From: QQWI01 sp964522015 | GTDB lineage: Bacteria > Bacillota > Clostridia > Peptostreptococcales > Acidaminobacteraceae | DNA: 30,562 bases | Direction of reading: 5' to 3' | Assembly: GCA_964522015.1 (NCBI GenBank) | Contig: CAZFST010000041.1 | Location: 1 to 30,562 of the forward strand | Shown: positions 7,553 to 17,001 of the stretch, in pieces | Numbering within the stretch: position 1 is the stretch's first letter | How the letters are laid out: each line of letters begins with the position of its first letter | Made by a program: the position numbers and the translations under genes | The notes under the pieces: model-generated | What the model was told of the DNA's origin: nothing | The model's input: the letters and a program-made list of their open reading frames with translations, nothing else | Database searches by the model: none

Positions 7553-7703
7553 GTTTATGTGGGTTAGCTTATTAATGCTTTTCAAGTAGCTCTGAGTTAT
7601 TTGCTTGAGATTGGGTATCAACTAGTTATACAAGCCTTGCAAGTTTATAAGATTATTGATCAGTAAGATTCGTAAAGAATGCAATAGATTAAAGGAGGCC
7701 TTG

Positions 7704-8528
7704 ATGATACATTTTTTTGAGCAGTATTCACCGATAGAACAAGCTTTAATTGGTACACTTTTCACTTACGGGGTGACCGCTCTGGGTGCATCCCTAGTGT
7801 TCTTTTTCAAGACCATCAATAAGACAGTATTAAACGGGATGCTTGGATTTGCGGCAGGGGTTATGATCGCGGCTAGCTTTTGGTCCCTTTTGGCACCTGG
7901 TATTGCAATGGCTGAAGAACTGGGACAAGTGGCGTGGATGACAGCTGCGATCGGATTTCTAGCCGGCGGCGGTTTCCTTTACCTAGTTGATAAGCTGCTG
8001 CCTCACTTGCACATGGGACTTGATAGTTCTCAGGCAGAGGGTATTAAAACATCATGGCAGAGAAGTGTTCTACTAGTACTGGCAATTACACTTCATAACA
8101 TACCTGAAGGTCTTGCAGTTGGTGTCGCTTTCGGCGCAGCAGCCAGTGGTAGTTTATCTGGCGCGACCTTGGCAGGTGCCATTGCACTAGCCATCGGTAT
8201 CGGACTACAAAACTTTCCTGAAGGTGCTGCGGTCTCCATACCCCTGAGAAGAGAGGGTATGAGCAGGTGGAAGGCATTTTTAATGGGACAGGCATCAGGG
8301 ATTGTAGAACCGATTGCTGGTGTGCTCGGTGCTTTAGCAGTGATTACCGTCAGGCCTCTTCTGCCCTATGCCTTGGCATTTGCGGCTGGCGCAATGATTT
8401 ATGTTGTTATTGAAGAATTGATACCCGAAGCACAGCGCGAAGAAGGTGGTTCTAAAACAGACATTGCAACAATCGGAGCAATGATTGGATTCAGCGTGAT
8501 GATGATATTGGATGTGGCCCTGGGTTAA
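7704..8528 (+). CDS. ZIP-family divalent metal transporter
   Basis: The 274-residue membrane protein has about eight hydrophobic segments. It carries the paired ZIP metal-site motifs HNIPEG (131-136) and QNFPEG (169-174), followed by EELIPEAQ (237-244), as in the GufA/ZupT branch. Family members import Zn, Mn, Fe or related ions down a gradient; the exact metal cannot be told from sequence. A longer frame opens at a TTG at 7656, but AAAGGAGG lies directly upstream of the ATG at 7704, so I use the ATG. There is no metal-sensor gene nearby. It stands alone between two terminators. Confidence 0.92.
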   Translation: MIHFFEQYSPIEQALIGTLFTYGVTALGASLVFFFKTINKTVLNGMLGFAAGVMIAASFWSLLAPGIAMAEELGQVAWMTAAIGFLAGGGFLYLVDKLLPHLHMGLDSSQAEGIKTSWQRSVLLVLAITLHNIPEGLAVGVAFGAAASGSLSGATLAGAIALAIGIGLQNFPEGAAVSIPLRREGMSRWKAFLMGQASGIVEPIAGVLGALAVITVRPLLPYALAFAAGAMIYVVIEELIPEAQREEGGSKTDIATIGAMIGFSVMMILDVALG

Positions 8529-8543
8529 AAAGCAGAAATACAT

Positions 8544-8578
8544 TAAAAAAGTCGACTGGTCTCAGCCGACTTTTTCTT
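8544..8578. terminator. Bidirectional terminator between convergent genes
   Basis: AAAAAGTCG pairs with CGACTTTTT, with CTG/CAG pairing inside. It has T-runs on both strands and lies between the ZIP gene (plus) and the FecR-lectin lipoprotein gene (minus). Confidence 0.85.
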
Positions 8579-8654
8579 ATGCCTCGCAGGTGTAAGTGTA
8601 TGAAAGTGTTAGTGTCGCTGTAGATGTTGGTCTCACAATATTATTTTATTGCCC

Positions 8655-10046
8655 TCATGGACTGCCTATCCCATAAAACTGATCTGCACTCTCCCACTCG
8701 CATAAAAATCCGTATTCCCCCACCTGTTCAACCAAATTCATATCATTCCAATCTCCCAGTTTCCATACTTCATTACCTGTTAAATTGAGCATCAGCACTT
8801 GGTTTTCATGTTGACCAGTACCACTGACATCACTGGGTTCTGTGTCGCTGCCATTCTCTTGATGCCACCTTGTAAAGTCAACAGCTTCTCCAGTGACCCA
8901 CTCAAAGCCTTGATTTGGTTCAATGGATCCAGGCTTTTGAACAAGGCCAAATAGGTACCAGAAACGGCTCCCCTTTGCTATCATGGCTTCTGCAAGGGCT
9001 TGTTCCTCTTCACTGGTGATGGTCATCAGATGGCCACCTTTTTCTTCACAGTATTTGATTGTCGCATCAAAAGTCAAATCCAAATCGATTCGGGCATAGA
9101 CATGACCTGAAGATGGGTCAACATAAGGACTCTCAGAAAGGGCGGGGACATCTTTAAAAGGTGATTCTGGAGTGGTACCAGCTGCCTCTAGGGCTGCTCC
9201 CCGAGCCTGATTGGCATCTTCTATGGCACTCCTATAAGGTGTCAATTTGTCGGAATCAGAAGCTTCTAATGCTTTAAGCATGTCTATTGGAATTTTATTG
9301 AAGTCAATCGATATGGGTAACATCTTGCTGATTGCGTCAGTTCCCCAAGGAACTTCTAGCATTTGACCAGATGCAACTGAAATCCAAGAGGCAGCAGGCA
9401 AGGTGTTTCCATAGGGGATACCCTTGTTTTTATCCAGGTCTTTTGGATTCAGTGCTACTTGAACGTTACCTTCCATTACAAAAATCTGAGTATCTCCCCC
9501 GCTTGCGGCTACCACAAACTCTGTTCCTCGGACCCCCATCACACAGGTTGGCGTGATCACTTCAAAGGCCTCATCAGTGGCAAGCTTCCGTTGAATTCTT
9601 ATATAAAGTGCACCGGTGTCTACTCTGAGCCTTGCCACCTTGGACTGATTAACAGTCTGTAAAAGTGTCTCAATCACCATCCGCACCTTTTCTCCCACCA
9701 ATACGTGCTTGTCTTGGTCCACATCTAAATCAGTTTCGCTTGCAACCTCTGTGGTTAAAGTATCTGCAAGGGCCAGTTGCATGCCAGATACTGCAGGAAT
9801 CCAATCTTGTGCTTCACCGGTTCTCAAAAATGCCACTTGGCCTGAAACGGCTGCAACGCGAATACTGTTGGCAACTGGGGGTTCTGAATGGGCGCCCTCC
9901 TTAGGATTCCCCGCAACTTGGCTAGGATCTACTGATGGCACATCTTTTGCCCCGCAGCCAGTTACAAATAGTGCTGCAAGCAGGATGATTACCATGATTG
10001 AGACAGAATACTTTTTAATTATGAATTTTTGATCATATTGGCACAT
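8655..10046 (-). CDS. Lipoprotein with FecR-like domain and C-type-lectin-like domain
   Basis: The 463-residue product has a lipoprotein signal (LFVTGC, Cys31). Residues about 62-200 match the FecR fold: VAAVSGQVAFLR, SGMQLALADTLTTE and MGVRGTEFVV followed by a VMEGNVQV strand. Residues about 312-455 look like a C-type-lectin fold: YCEEKGGHLMTITSEEE, FEWVTGEAVDFTRWHQ, then GDWNDMN and GYGFLCEW-like ends with Cys at both borders. FecR domains in Gram-negatives relay signals to sigma factors, but here the domain is extracytoplasmic on a lipoprotein with no sigma factor nearby, so a structural or ligand-binding role is more likely. AGGAGG lies 7 bases before the ATG. The bound ligand is unknown. 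Confidence 0.85.
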   Translation of the reverse strand: MCQYDQKFIIKKYSVSIMVIILLAALFVTGCGAKDVPSVDPSQVAGNPKEGAHSEPPVANSIRVAAVSGQVAFLRTGEAQDWIPAVSGMQLALADTLTTEVASETDLDVDQDKHVLVGEKVRMVIETLLQTVNQSKVARLRVDTGALYIRIQRKLATDEAFEVITPTCVMGVRGTEFVVAASGGDTQIFVMEGNVQVALNPKDLDKNKGIPYGNTLPAASWISVASGQMLEVPWGTDAISKMLPISIDFNKIPIDMLKALEASDSDKLTPYRSAIEDANQARGAALEAAGTTPESPFKDVPALSESPYVDPSSGHVYARIDLDLTFDATIKYCEEKGGHLMTITSEEEQALAEAMIAKGSRFWYLFGLVQKPGSIEPNQGFEWVTGEAVDFTRWHQENGSDTEPSDVSGTGQHENQVLMLNLTGNEVWKLGDWNDMNLVEQVGEYGFLCEWESADQFYGIGSP

Positions 10047-10114
10047 GATTGGGCCTCCTATAAGGAAATTCGATTATAGGTGCATTATACCCAAGTTTAA
10101 CGGTGGCCTCACAA

Positions 10115-10155
10115 AAAAACAGCGAGACAGGGGGACGTCCCCCTGTCTCGCCTTT
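10115..10155 (-). terminator. Terminator of the gal operon (perfect 30-bp palindrome)
   Basis: GCGAGACAGGGGGAC (10122-10136) is directly followed by its exact reverse complement (10137-10151). On the minus strand a T7 run follows. It lies immediately after the galM stop codon and ends the leftward gal operon. The GGGGGACGTCCCCC core resembles GC-rich palindromes that I have seen dispersed in clostridial genomes (recollection, unchecked). Confidence 0.9.
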
Positions 10156-11171
10156 TACGCCTTTGGTTCAAAGCAATAAACGGTTTCGTGAATATAAGTT
10201 TGGCCTGGCTTTAAATACCCATCTTTAAAATTAATGCGATTTGGGGCATCGGGAATATCCTGTGTCTCAAAGCAAATGCCACTATGCTTTTTAAAAGCAA
10301 GACCGCTTGGAACCTTGGCGCTACCTAAAAAGTTACCGGAGTAGACCACAGCATAAGCTTGATTCGTGCTGATGGCCAGTGCTCTTTTAGACTCAGGATC
10401 TGAAATCTGAATCTGTACCGGCGCCTCATCCAGCTCGAAGGGATGATCCATACCGTAACAACCTTTGATTTGCTCGTGGCTATCAGATAAGGCATCCGCA
10501 ATCATCTTAGGCTGAGTGAAATCAAAGGGTGTTCCTACAACATTGGCAAGGTCTTCTAGAGGGACGCCTTCATTATCAACAGGTCCATAGGCCACTGCTG
10601 CCATTTTCAAGATGTGATTCTCAATGCTCTTCTCAACGTTTCCAGAAAGATTAAAGTAGCTATGATTGGTTAAATTGATATAGGTGCTGACTTCTGTGGT
10701 TGCACGATAAGTGATTACCAAGGTGTCATTTTCTAAAACCCGATAATCCGCTTCTATTGTCACATTTCCCGCATCCTGACTGAAACCCTCACCCTTTCCA
10801 ACAACCAAAGTCGCTTTGACACTGATGGCCAGCACCAGATGGTCCTCTGAATGAGAAACGATGGTCCAGTTCTTTTGGTGGAGCCCATCAGCACCCCCAT
10901 GAAGAAGGACGCCCCTATCATTTCTGATTCGCCCTGCTGTCTGACCAACTGTAACGCCCAAGTAGGGGGGATTCTCTAGATAATCTTCCAGTGTCGGGTA
11001 ACTCAGAACCACATTGGTCCGATTGCCACCAGAATCTGCTGCTTCAATCCCAGTGATGGCACCACCAAAAGTGATGATTTCAACGGAAAATCCCTTTCGA
11101 TTTTTAATGGAACACTGGTAAACAGCCTCACCGGATGGTAAATTTCCAAATAGTTTTTTTTGGTTTTCCAT
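10155..11171 (-). CDS. galM: Aldose 1-epimerase (mutarotase)
   Basis: GalM interconverts beta- and alpha-D-galactose so that galactokinase can use sugar released by beta-galactosidase. The 338-residue product shows NLTNHSYFNLSG (166-177) with the catalytic His, an upstream HGGADGLHQKNW segment with the second His, GMDHPFEL, and FETQDIPDAPN with the catalytic Glu. A start ten codons upstream (11201) is possible, but the internal ATG at 11171 has GAGGGAG before it and matches the family's N-terminus (KKLFG). It is the last gene of the operon, close behind the GH42 gene and followed by the palindromic terminator. Confidence 0.95.
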   Translation of the reverse strand: MENQKKLFGNLPSGEAVYQCSIKNRKGFSVEIITFGGAITGIEAADSGGNRTNVVLSYPTLEDYLENPPYLGVTVGQTAGRIRNDRGVLLHGGADGLHQKNWTIVSHSEDHLVLAISVKATLVVGKGEGFSQDAGNVTIEADYRVLENDTLVITYRATTEVSTYINLTNHSYFNLSGNVEKSIENHILKMAAVAYGPVDNEGVPLEDLANVVGTPFDFTQPKMIADALSDSHEQIKGCYGMDHPFELDEAPVQIQISDPESKRALAISTNQAYAVVYSGNFLGSAKVPSGLAFKKHSGICFETQDIPDAPNRINFKDGYLKPGQTYIHETVYCFEPKA

Positions 11172-11209
11172 CCTTGACTCCCTCGTTTGACTTTCCATCA
11201 TAGGCCCCT

Positions 11210-13225
11210 TTATATAGTCTCTCGGATTTGGACTTCCAATGGTTTTAAAGTCCGTCCGTTGAATTCAACTGCATGGTGATTATGATTCATAATCCAGTAG
11301 ACCAGTGGATTATCGCCAGTCTTTTCACTGGCCTTTGCACCAGCTCCTCCAATGGCACCTCTTACCATAATCTCAACACCTTCTGGCGACTCAATCACAG
11401 GGAGTTTAGCCTCTGTTGCGATCGTATTTGCCAATTGATCCATTAAAATATGATCAAGTCCCGTTGCAACATAATAGACCTTGCCCTGGCCGTATTGATT
11501 GACAGTACATGCTGAGAAATCTTGATAAGGTGCACCATAGTTGAACAAAGACTTAGCACTGGTCACTTCCAGAAGGTCTCGCCAGACTTTGCCCTCGCCG
11601 ACCACACTACCTATCATCTCACCAGCTGCATTATCAGCCAGATTGCTATTGGCTATAATCTCAACCGATTTCCCATCTGCCAGGGCTTCGTAGGTCTTGA
11701 CGGTGGCCCCCACAAAATCATTCAAATAAACCGGCGCTTTTTCGCCAAATACAATATTGTTATTTTGGTCTTTAATGGCACTTCTAAAGCTAAATAAAAC
11801 AGTGCCGCCCTTCTCGACAAAAGCCCTCAGCCTGTCCGATAAAGGCTTGTCAAGGACCTGCATCACCGGCAAAATAAGCACCCCATACCCATCCCATGAC
11901 TTCTGGCAATCCACCACATCAATAGACACATTCAATTTGTGGAAGGGTCTGTAGCAACGCAAAATTTCTTGGCTGTAATCAAAATCCCTAGACTGGCGCT
12001 GGCCATGCCATGACCAACGGTTGTCGTAGTCGTAAAGCACTGCAACAACACTCTTAATTGGTGTTTTCAACAGTTGGTCCTGGGCTTTCACAGTCTTGAA
12101 GAAAGACTGGACTTCTCTATACTTATCGTTAATTGTATTATCCGAATCCAAAATACCCTGGCAAAATTGCTCGGCCCCTTTATGAAGACCTCGGTATCTG
12201 AAATAGAATAACGACTCGCAACCCCTTGCCATTGCTTGACTTGCCCAAAGTGTGGATTCCCCATCCCGTGGTAAATACCCAATGTCGTCGTGGCCCTGGG
12301 CGCCGATCAGCTGCTCCATTACCCAGAAATTCTGGTTTTTAAGTCCACGGATATAATCGTGGCCCATGGCGATTTCAGCCGGTGTCATGGGGGTCATAAG
12401 CCCCCCCCACACGGGATAATTATCAAAAGCAACAACGTCTAAGCCTTCCGAAAGCTGGCTTTGATCATAGCGTCTGTCAAAATAGCCCCCAAAAAAGTTA
12501 TGGGTAATGAGCTGGTGAGCCCCTTTATGAGCCTTCACGCAGGCAATTTGTTCAGCGGCAAAACGATTGATGGACATAGACCTAAATCTCGCCCAATCCA
12601 ACTTAAGCACCGGATTATGGGTGGTAATAGTAGGCGTAGGCATTGGTATCTCACCTAAGTGATTGTAGGTATGCCCCCAAAAAATCGTGCCGTAAACGTC
12701 ATTCAAATTCTCAATAGTGCCGTATTTATCAGCCAAAAACTCCCTGAAGCCCCTATGGCAATTATCGCAATAACAATCGTCGCTACCCTCGTGGCCAAGT
12801 TCGTTATCAATCTGCCACATTATAAGGGACGGTTCCTCGGCGTAATGCTTAACCAACTTTTCCACCATGATAAGGCTCATTTCGCGGTACTTGTCTGAGT
12901 TATAGCAATAGACCCGTCTACCGCCAAAAGTTCGCGTGACCCCAGCGGAATCCCGAGAAAGGATCTCCGGATAAGCGTGGTGAAGCCAAGCAGGGAAAGT
13001 CGCCGTGGGCGTACCGTAAACCACTGTCAAACCCTTTGCCTTAGCTTTTTCAATCACCCGATCAAAAAAGCTGAAGTCAAAAGTACCTTCAACGGGCTCA
13101 ATCAAATGCCATGCAAATTCCCCGACGCGGATTGCATTGGCGCCTAAATCCACAATTCTATCCAAATCCTCATCTAGCAAATGATTTGGCCAGTGCTCTG
13201 GATAATAATCAATTCCAAGAAACAT
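11210..13225 (-). CDS. Beta-galactosidase, glycoside hydrolase family 42
   Basis: The 671-residue protein has the full GH42 layout: a TIM barrel starting GIDYYPEHWP, acid/base Glu142 in WQIDNELGHE, nucleophile Glu304 in WVMEQLIGAQGH, then trimerisation and C-terminal beta domains. Cys107 and the CYCDNC cluster (Cys151, 153, 156) match the zinc site known from the Thermus A4 enzyme with near-identical numbering. No signal peptide is present, so it acts in the cytoplasm. GH42 enzymes cleave terminal beta-galactosides, often from plant or host glycans rather than lactose. It sits between galT and galM, so released galactose feeds GalM and the Leloir enzymes. GGAGAGG precedes the ATG. Confidence 0.96.
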   Translation of the reverse strand: MFLGIDYYPEHWPNHLLDEDLDRIVDLGANAIRVGEFAWHLIEPVEGTFDFSFFDRVIEKAKAKGLTVVYGTPTATFPAWLHHAYPEILSRDSAGVTRTFGGRRVYCYNSDKYREMSLIMVEKLVKHYAEEPSLIMWQIDNELGHEGSDDCYCDNCHRGFREFLADKYGTIENLNDVYGTIFWGHTYNHLGEIPMPTPTITTHNPVLKLDWARFRSMSINRFAAEQIACVKAHKGAHQLITHNFFGGYFDRRYDQSQLSEGLDVVAFDNYPVWGGLMTPMTPAEIAMGHDYIRGLKNQNFWVMEQLIGAQGHDDIGYLPRDGESTLWASQAMARGCESLFYFRYRGLHKGAEQFCQGILDSDNTINDKYREVQSFFKTVKAQDQLLKTPIKSVVAVLYDYDNRWSWHGQRQSRDFDYSQEILRCYRPFHKLNVSIDVVDCQKSWDGYGVLILPVMQVLDKPLSDRLRAFVEKGGTVLFSFRSAIKDQNNNIVFGEKAPVYLNDFVGATVKTYEALADGKSVEIIANSNLADNAAGEMIGSVVGEGKVWRDLLEVTSAKSLFNYGAPYQDFSACTVNQYGQGKVYYVATGLDHILMDQLANTIATEAKLPVIESPEGVEIMVRGAIGGAGAKASEKTGDNPLVYWIMNHNHHAVEFNGRTLKPLEVQIRETI

Positions 13226-13283
13226 ATCTATACCTCTCCATTAAATCATTTGGATGCTGCAATTAAACTATAATTTGCTGCTA

Positions 13284-14798
13284 TTAACCCGCTTGATTGA
13301 CAGCCGCTATAAATTTCCCCATGGCCCTTTCGCCTCTTTCGGAGATTGGCATAACACCAGAATGCTCAAGGCCCTCAACAAAAACTTGTCCGATGATGTT
13401 CTGAACCTGGTCCATTGCAGGCAAGTGAGCTTGGTATGATGCTACCATTCGTCCATAGATGGCTTCAAATCCTGCCACTAATGGATTGGCTTCAATCTCG
13501 CCCCAAGATTTTTGATGCAATAAGCCATCTGCCAAACATTCTGCGGTTTCTTTCAAACGACTTGGAAGAACTGCTAGGCCCATCACTTCAATTAAACCGA
13601 TATTCTCTTTTTTCACTGGGTGAATTTCAACATGGGGGTGATAAATCCCATCTGGATATTGCTCAGATCTCCGATTATCCCTTAAAACCACATCGATTTC
13701 AAAGTTGCCAAGTTGCTTTCTGACAATAGGCGTAACAGTGTGGTGCGGCTCGGATCCTGTATGGCTTATAAGCTCATCACCCTCAGAAGTATAGCCCCGC
13801 CAAACTGTTGTGATCTTATCGGCCAGTGCGATGACCTCTTCGGCACTTTTGCCTGATAGGCGTAAAACGGTCAATGGCCAATTAAGCCATGTGACTTTTA
13901 CATGGTCAAACCCATTTAACTGGTACTCTTTATAGGCCCCAGCCTTTGCCATGGGCATATCGTAGCAACCAGCCTGATAGTGGTCGTGGGTAAGCATGGA
14001 CCCGCCGACTAGTGGCAAGTCCGCATTTGAGCCAATAAAATAATGATCTAACTGCGACACAAATTCACAGAGTCTCACAAAAGTATCCCTGTTGATTACC
14101 ATGGGAGTATGCTTCTTATTGATCACGATGGCATGTTCGTTGTAATAGATATAAGGGGAGTATTGCAGGATCCAGGGTTCATTTGCAAGCGTCAGTGGAA
14201 TGATCCTGTGATTTTGCCGTGCCGGTTGGTTGACCGTACCTGCATAACCCACATTCTCAGCACATAATAGGCATTTAGGGAAGTTGGTTTCTTTTAAGTT
14301 GGCAGCTTCTGCAATGGCTTTCGGGTCTTTTTCCGGTTTAGACAAGTTGATGGTCATCACCATATCACCATAAGCCGTGGGCTGCTGCCAAACCACATTT
14401 TTGGTCATGCGGGACATGCGAATGTAGTTTGTCTCCTTTGAAAAACTGTAATACCAATCTGTCGCAGCCTTTGGGGATGCGACATACAGCTCTTTAAACC
14501 GACGAGATACCTCAGAAGGCATAGGGCACAAAATCCCCATCAAAGCCGTATCAAAGTTATCGCTATAGGGTGGGTGCGGGCTCTTGATCAGGTCCGCCTC
14601 AAAGGCCCAGTCCGTGATACGGGCCAGGGTTTTTTCTAGGTCCGTATCTAGGTCCGTTGCGTCTAGCTCTTGTCCATCGTACAAGGGCACATTCAAGTAA
14701 TCGCAAAGCTTGCCCCTGACTGCATCCACATCTTCATTTGTGTAGAATTTATGAAAGAGCCCGTAAGTTAACAGGCTCTCAATGTCTCTTATGATCAT
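13284..14798 (-). CDS. galT: UTP/UDP-glucose--hexose-1-phosphate uridylyltransferase (Gram-positive type)
   Basis: This enzyme transfers UMP between UDP-glucose and galactose-1-phosphate in the Leloir pathway. The 504-residue length and sequence fit the long Firmicute GalT class, not the short E. coli type. Visible motifs are GGSMLTHDHYQAG (HxH region), SHTGSEPHHTVTP and HPHVEIHPVKKENIGLIE. The frame extends to 14846, but the ATG at 14798 has GAGGT just upstream and begins two bases after the galE stop, so I choose it. The ribosome site lies inside the last galE codons, implying translational coupling. Confidence 0.95.
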   Translation of the reverse strand: MIIRDIESLLTYGLFHKFYTNEDVDAVRGKLCDYLNVPLYDGQELDATDLDTDLEKTLARITDWAFEADLIKSPHPPYSDNFDTALMGILCPMPSEVSRRFKELYVASPKAATDWYYSFSKETNYIRMSRMTKNVVWQQPTAYGDMVMTINLSKPEKDPKAIAEAANLKETNFPKCLLCAENVGYAGTVNQPARQNHRIIPLTLANEPWILQYSPYIYYNEHAIVINKKHTPMVINRDTFVRLCEFVSQLDHYFIGSNADLPLVGGSMLTHDHYQAGCYDMPMAKAGAYKEYQLNGFDHVKVTWLNWPLTVLRLSGKSAEEVIALADKITTVWRGYTSEGDELISHTGSEPHHTVTPIVRKQLGNFEIDVVLRDNRRSEQYPDGIYHPHVEIHPVKKENIGLIEVMGLAVLPSRLKETAECLADGLLHQKSWGEIEANPLVAGFEAIYGRMVASYQAHLPAMDQVQNIIGQVFVEGLEHSGVMPISERGERAMGKFIAAVNQAG

Positions 14799-14799
14799 A

Positions 14800-15789
14800 T
14801 TATACCTCAAATCCATTAGGTTTTTTCTGATGAAAGTGCCACGCACTGCCGATAATCAGGTTCAAATCATTTTTCAAGGGCTCCCAACCCAAGACTTCTT
14901 TTGCCTTTGCATTTGAGGCAATTAGAGTTCCTGGATCCCCCTCACGTCTAGCAGAGAACTGAACCGGAATGGGGTGTTGTGTAATCGCCCTTGCAGCATC
15001 AATGATCTGCAGGTTGGAGAAACCATCGCCGCTACCTAGGTTAATGATCTGAGATGTCATGCCATCATGGAGTTTTTCCATGGCCATAACATGGGCTCTC
15101 ACCAAATCGTCTATATGGATATAGTCTCTGATGCAAGTCCCATCTGCCGTATCATAGTCGTTTCCAAAAACAGTCATGACATCTCGTTTGCCAAGAGGCA
15201 CTTGCAGCACAATGGGAATCAAATGGGTTTCTGGATTATGACACTCGCCAATCTCACCAGATGCATGTGCTCCTGCTACATTAAAGTATCTTAAGGAGAC
15301 ATATCGTAAACCAAAGGCCTTATCAGACCAATGCATCATATTTTCCATGGTCAGCTTGGAAGCACCATAGGGACTGATGGGATTAGTCGGATGGGTCTCA
15401 ACAATTGGAATGGCCACAGGCTCACCATAGACAGCCGCCGTAGAAGAAAATACGATCTTATCAACCCCACAGGCCTGCATCACTTCAAGCAATACCTGAG
15501 TGCCGTAAACATTGTTATCAAAATAAAGGAGGGGTTTCACCATACTCTCCCCCACTAAAGATTTAGCAGCAAAATGGATGACGCCTTCTATTTTCTCAAC
15601 CGTCATCAGGGATTCCAACAACACTTTATTCTGCAAATCCCCTTTGTAAAAAGTGGCACGGGGATCAATCGCCAGTTCATAACCGGTACTCAAATTATCA
15701 AGAACAACAACCTCATGTCCTTTGTCAATCAGGGCTCTCACAGCATGTGAACCGATGTAACCTGCACCACCTGTTACCAAAAGTTTCAT
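14800..15789 (-). CDS. galE: UDP-glucose 4-epimerase
   Basis: GalE interconverts UDP-galactose and UDP-glucose with bound NAD. The 329-residue short-chain dehydrogenase-type protein begins MKLLVTGGAGYIGSH, giving the Rossmann GxxGxxG at 7-13. It has FSSTAAVYGEP with the catalytic Ser/Thr, SPYGASK with the Tyr-x-x-x-Lys pair, and LRYFNVAGA. An upstream ATG at 15810 adds seven residues, but AAGGAGAC stands five bases before the ATG at 15789 and fits the family N-terminus. It lies between galK and galT, with gaps of 21 bases and 1 base respectively. Confidence 0.96.
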   Translation of the reverse strand: MKLLVTGGAGYIGSHAVRALIDKGHEVVVLDNLSTGYELAIDPRATFYKGDLQNKVLLESLMTVEKIEGVIHFAAKSLVGESMVKPLLYFDNNVYGTQVLLEVMQACGVDKIVFSSTAAVYGEPVAIPIVETHPTNPISPYGASKLTMENMMHWSDKAFGLRYVSLRYFNVAGAHASGEIGECHNPETHLIPIVLQVPLGKRDVMTVFGNDYDTADGTCIRDYIHIDDLVRAHVMAMEKLHDGMTSQIINLGSGDGFSNLQIIDAARAITQHPIPVQFSARREGDPGTLIASNAKAKEVLGWEPLKNDLNLIIGSAWHFHQKKPNGFEV

Positions 15790-15810
15790 CTCAAGTCTCC
15801 TTGTTCGCAA

Positions 15811-16983
15811 CTAAACTAAGTTAATTTCCCTTGCCCCGTCACCGATTTCAACTGGGTAAAAATCCGCAGCATAGCCTATTTCAGCAAGATAAGCGGCACC
15901 CACTTCTTCAATAAAGCGGTCCACCTGCCCTTTTTCAATCAGCGTCACAGTGCAACCGCCAAAACCGGCACCTGTCATACGCGAACCAATGACCCCATCA
16001 AACTTCTGAGACAAGTCCACTAGCACATCCAACTCTTTGCATGATACTTCATAATCATTTTTAAGGGATTGGTGGGAAGCATTCATCATCACACCAAAAT
16101 CTTTCAGGCGCCCCTCATTCAGCGCAGTGCACGCATCTAGGGTACGGCGGTTCTCAATAACCGCATGTCTTGCCCGTTTCTTAGCCACTGGATCTTTGAT
16201 TGCAAAAGCGTGTTGTTCAAAGGCTTCTTCGGTTAAATCACCCAAGGTCTCAATGGCAACAACCTGCTGAAGGTCCCCTAAAGCACCGCGACATTCTGCA
16301 AAGCGTTCATTGTACTTAGATTCTGCCAAGCCACGTTTTTTATTTGTATTGGCGATTAATAACGCATAGTCATCTAGGTTCACTTGGGCATAGGTATATT
16401 CGAGGGTGCCCGTATCAAGGAGAACTGCTTGATGCTCCTTGCCAAGACCAATTACGAACTGGTCCATAATGCCGCAGTTGACACCGACAAACTGATTTTC
16501 TGCCTTTTGAGCCAATTTGACGATTTCAACCTGGTCAAGACCAAACCCAAAGAAGTTATTAAAGATGACCCCTGTCACCATTTCAACAGAAGCACTTGAC
16601 GATAACCCTGCCCCGTTTGGAATATTGCCGATAAAGCAGATATCAAAGCCTGAGTCAAAGGTCAAGCCAGCATTTTTAAAGGTTTGGAGCATACCCAGAG
16701 GGTAGTCAGTCCACAGGGACTCAGCCACTAAATCCGTTCTTGAAACGCTATTTTCCAAAATGCCAAGGTCTTCAAAATTACATGAATACAACCGAATCTT
16801 ATCATCGGTGCGCTTAACCGCAGCAGCATAGGTACCCCGTTTAAGCGCACATGGCAAAACATGACCGCCATTATAATCCGTGTGTTCACCAATCAAGTTA
16901 ACTCTACCTGGGGCAAAGAAAACTCTAGGGGTTTCGTTGGACTTAAAAACATCTTTGAACGCTTGTATCACTGTCTGAATCAT
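15811..16983 (-). CDS. galK: Galactokinase
   Basis: GalK phosphorylates alpha-D-galactose with ATP to galactose-1-phosphate in the cytoplasm. The 390-residue product has the three GHMP-kinase signatures: the galactokinase motif GRVNLIGEHTDYNGGHVLP (26-44), the ATP loop PNGAGLSSSASVE (about 126-138) and GSRMTGAGFGGCTVTL near 335. Length is normal for the family. The ATG is 18 bases behind the mglC stop with GGAG upstream. It couples the transporter genes to the Leloir genes in one transcription unit. Confidence 0.97.
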   Translation of the reverse strand: MIQTVIQAFKDVFKSNETPRVFFAPGRVNLIGEHTDYNGGHVLPCALKRGTYAAAVKRTDDKIRLYSCNFEDLGILENSVSRTDLVAESLWTDYPLGMLQTFKNAGLTFDSGFDICFIGNIPNGAGLSSSASVEMVTGVIFNNFFGFGLDQVEIVKLAQKAENQFVGVNCGIMDQFVIGLGKEHQAVLLDTGTLEYTYAQVNLDDYALLIANTNKKRGLAESKYNERFAECRGALGDLQQVVAIETLGDLTEEAFEQHAFAIKDPVAKKRARHAVIENRRTLDACTALNEGRLKDFGVMMNASHQSLKNDYEVSCKELDVLVDLSQKFDGVIGSRMTGAGFGGCTVTLIEKGQVDRFIEEVGAAYLAEIGYAADFYPVEIGDGAREINLV

Positions 16984-17001
16984 CCTTTTGCCACTCCAAT
17001 C

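Noticed and set aside
7656..7703. Upstream TTG start for the ZIP transporter
   Set aside because: It would add 16 polar residues. The ATG at 7704 has a perfect ribosome site and starts the membrane protein properly.
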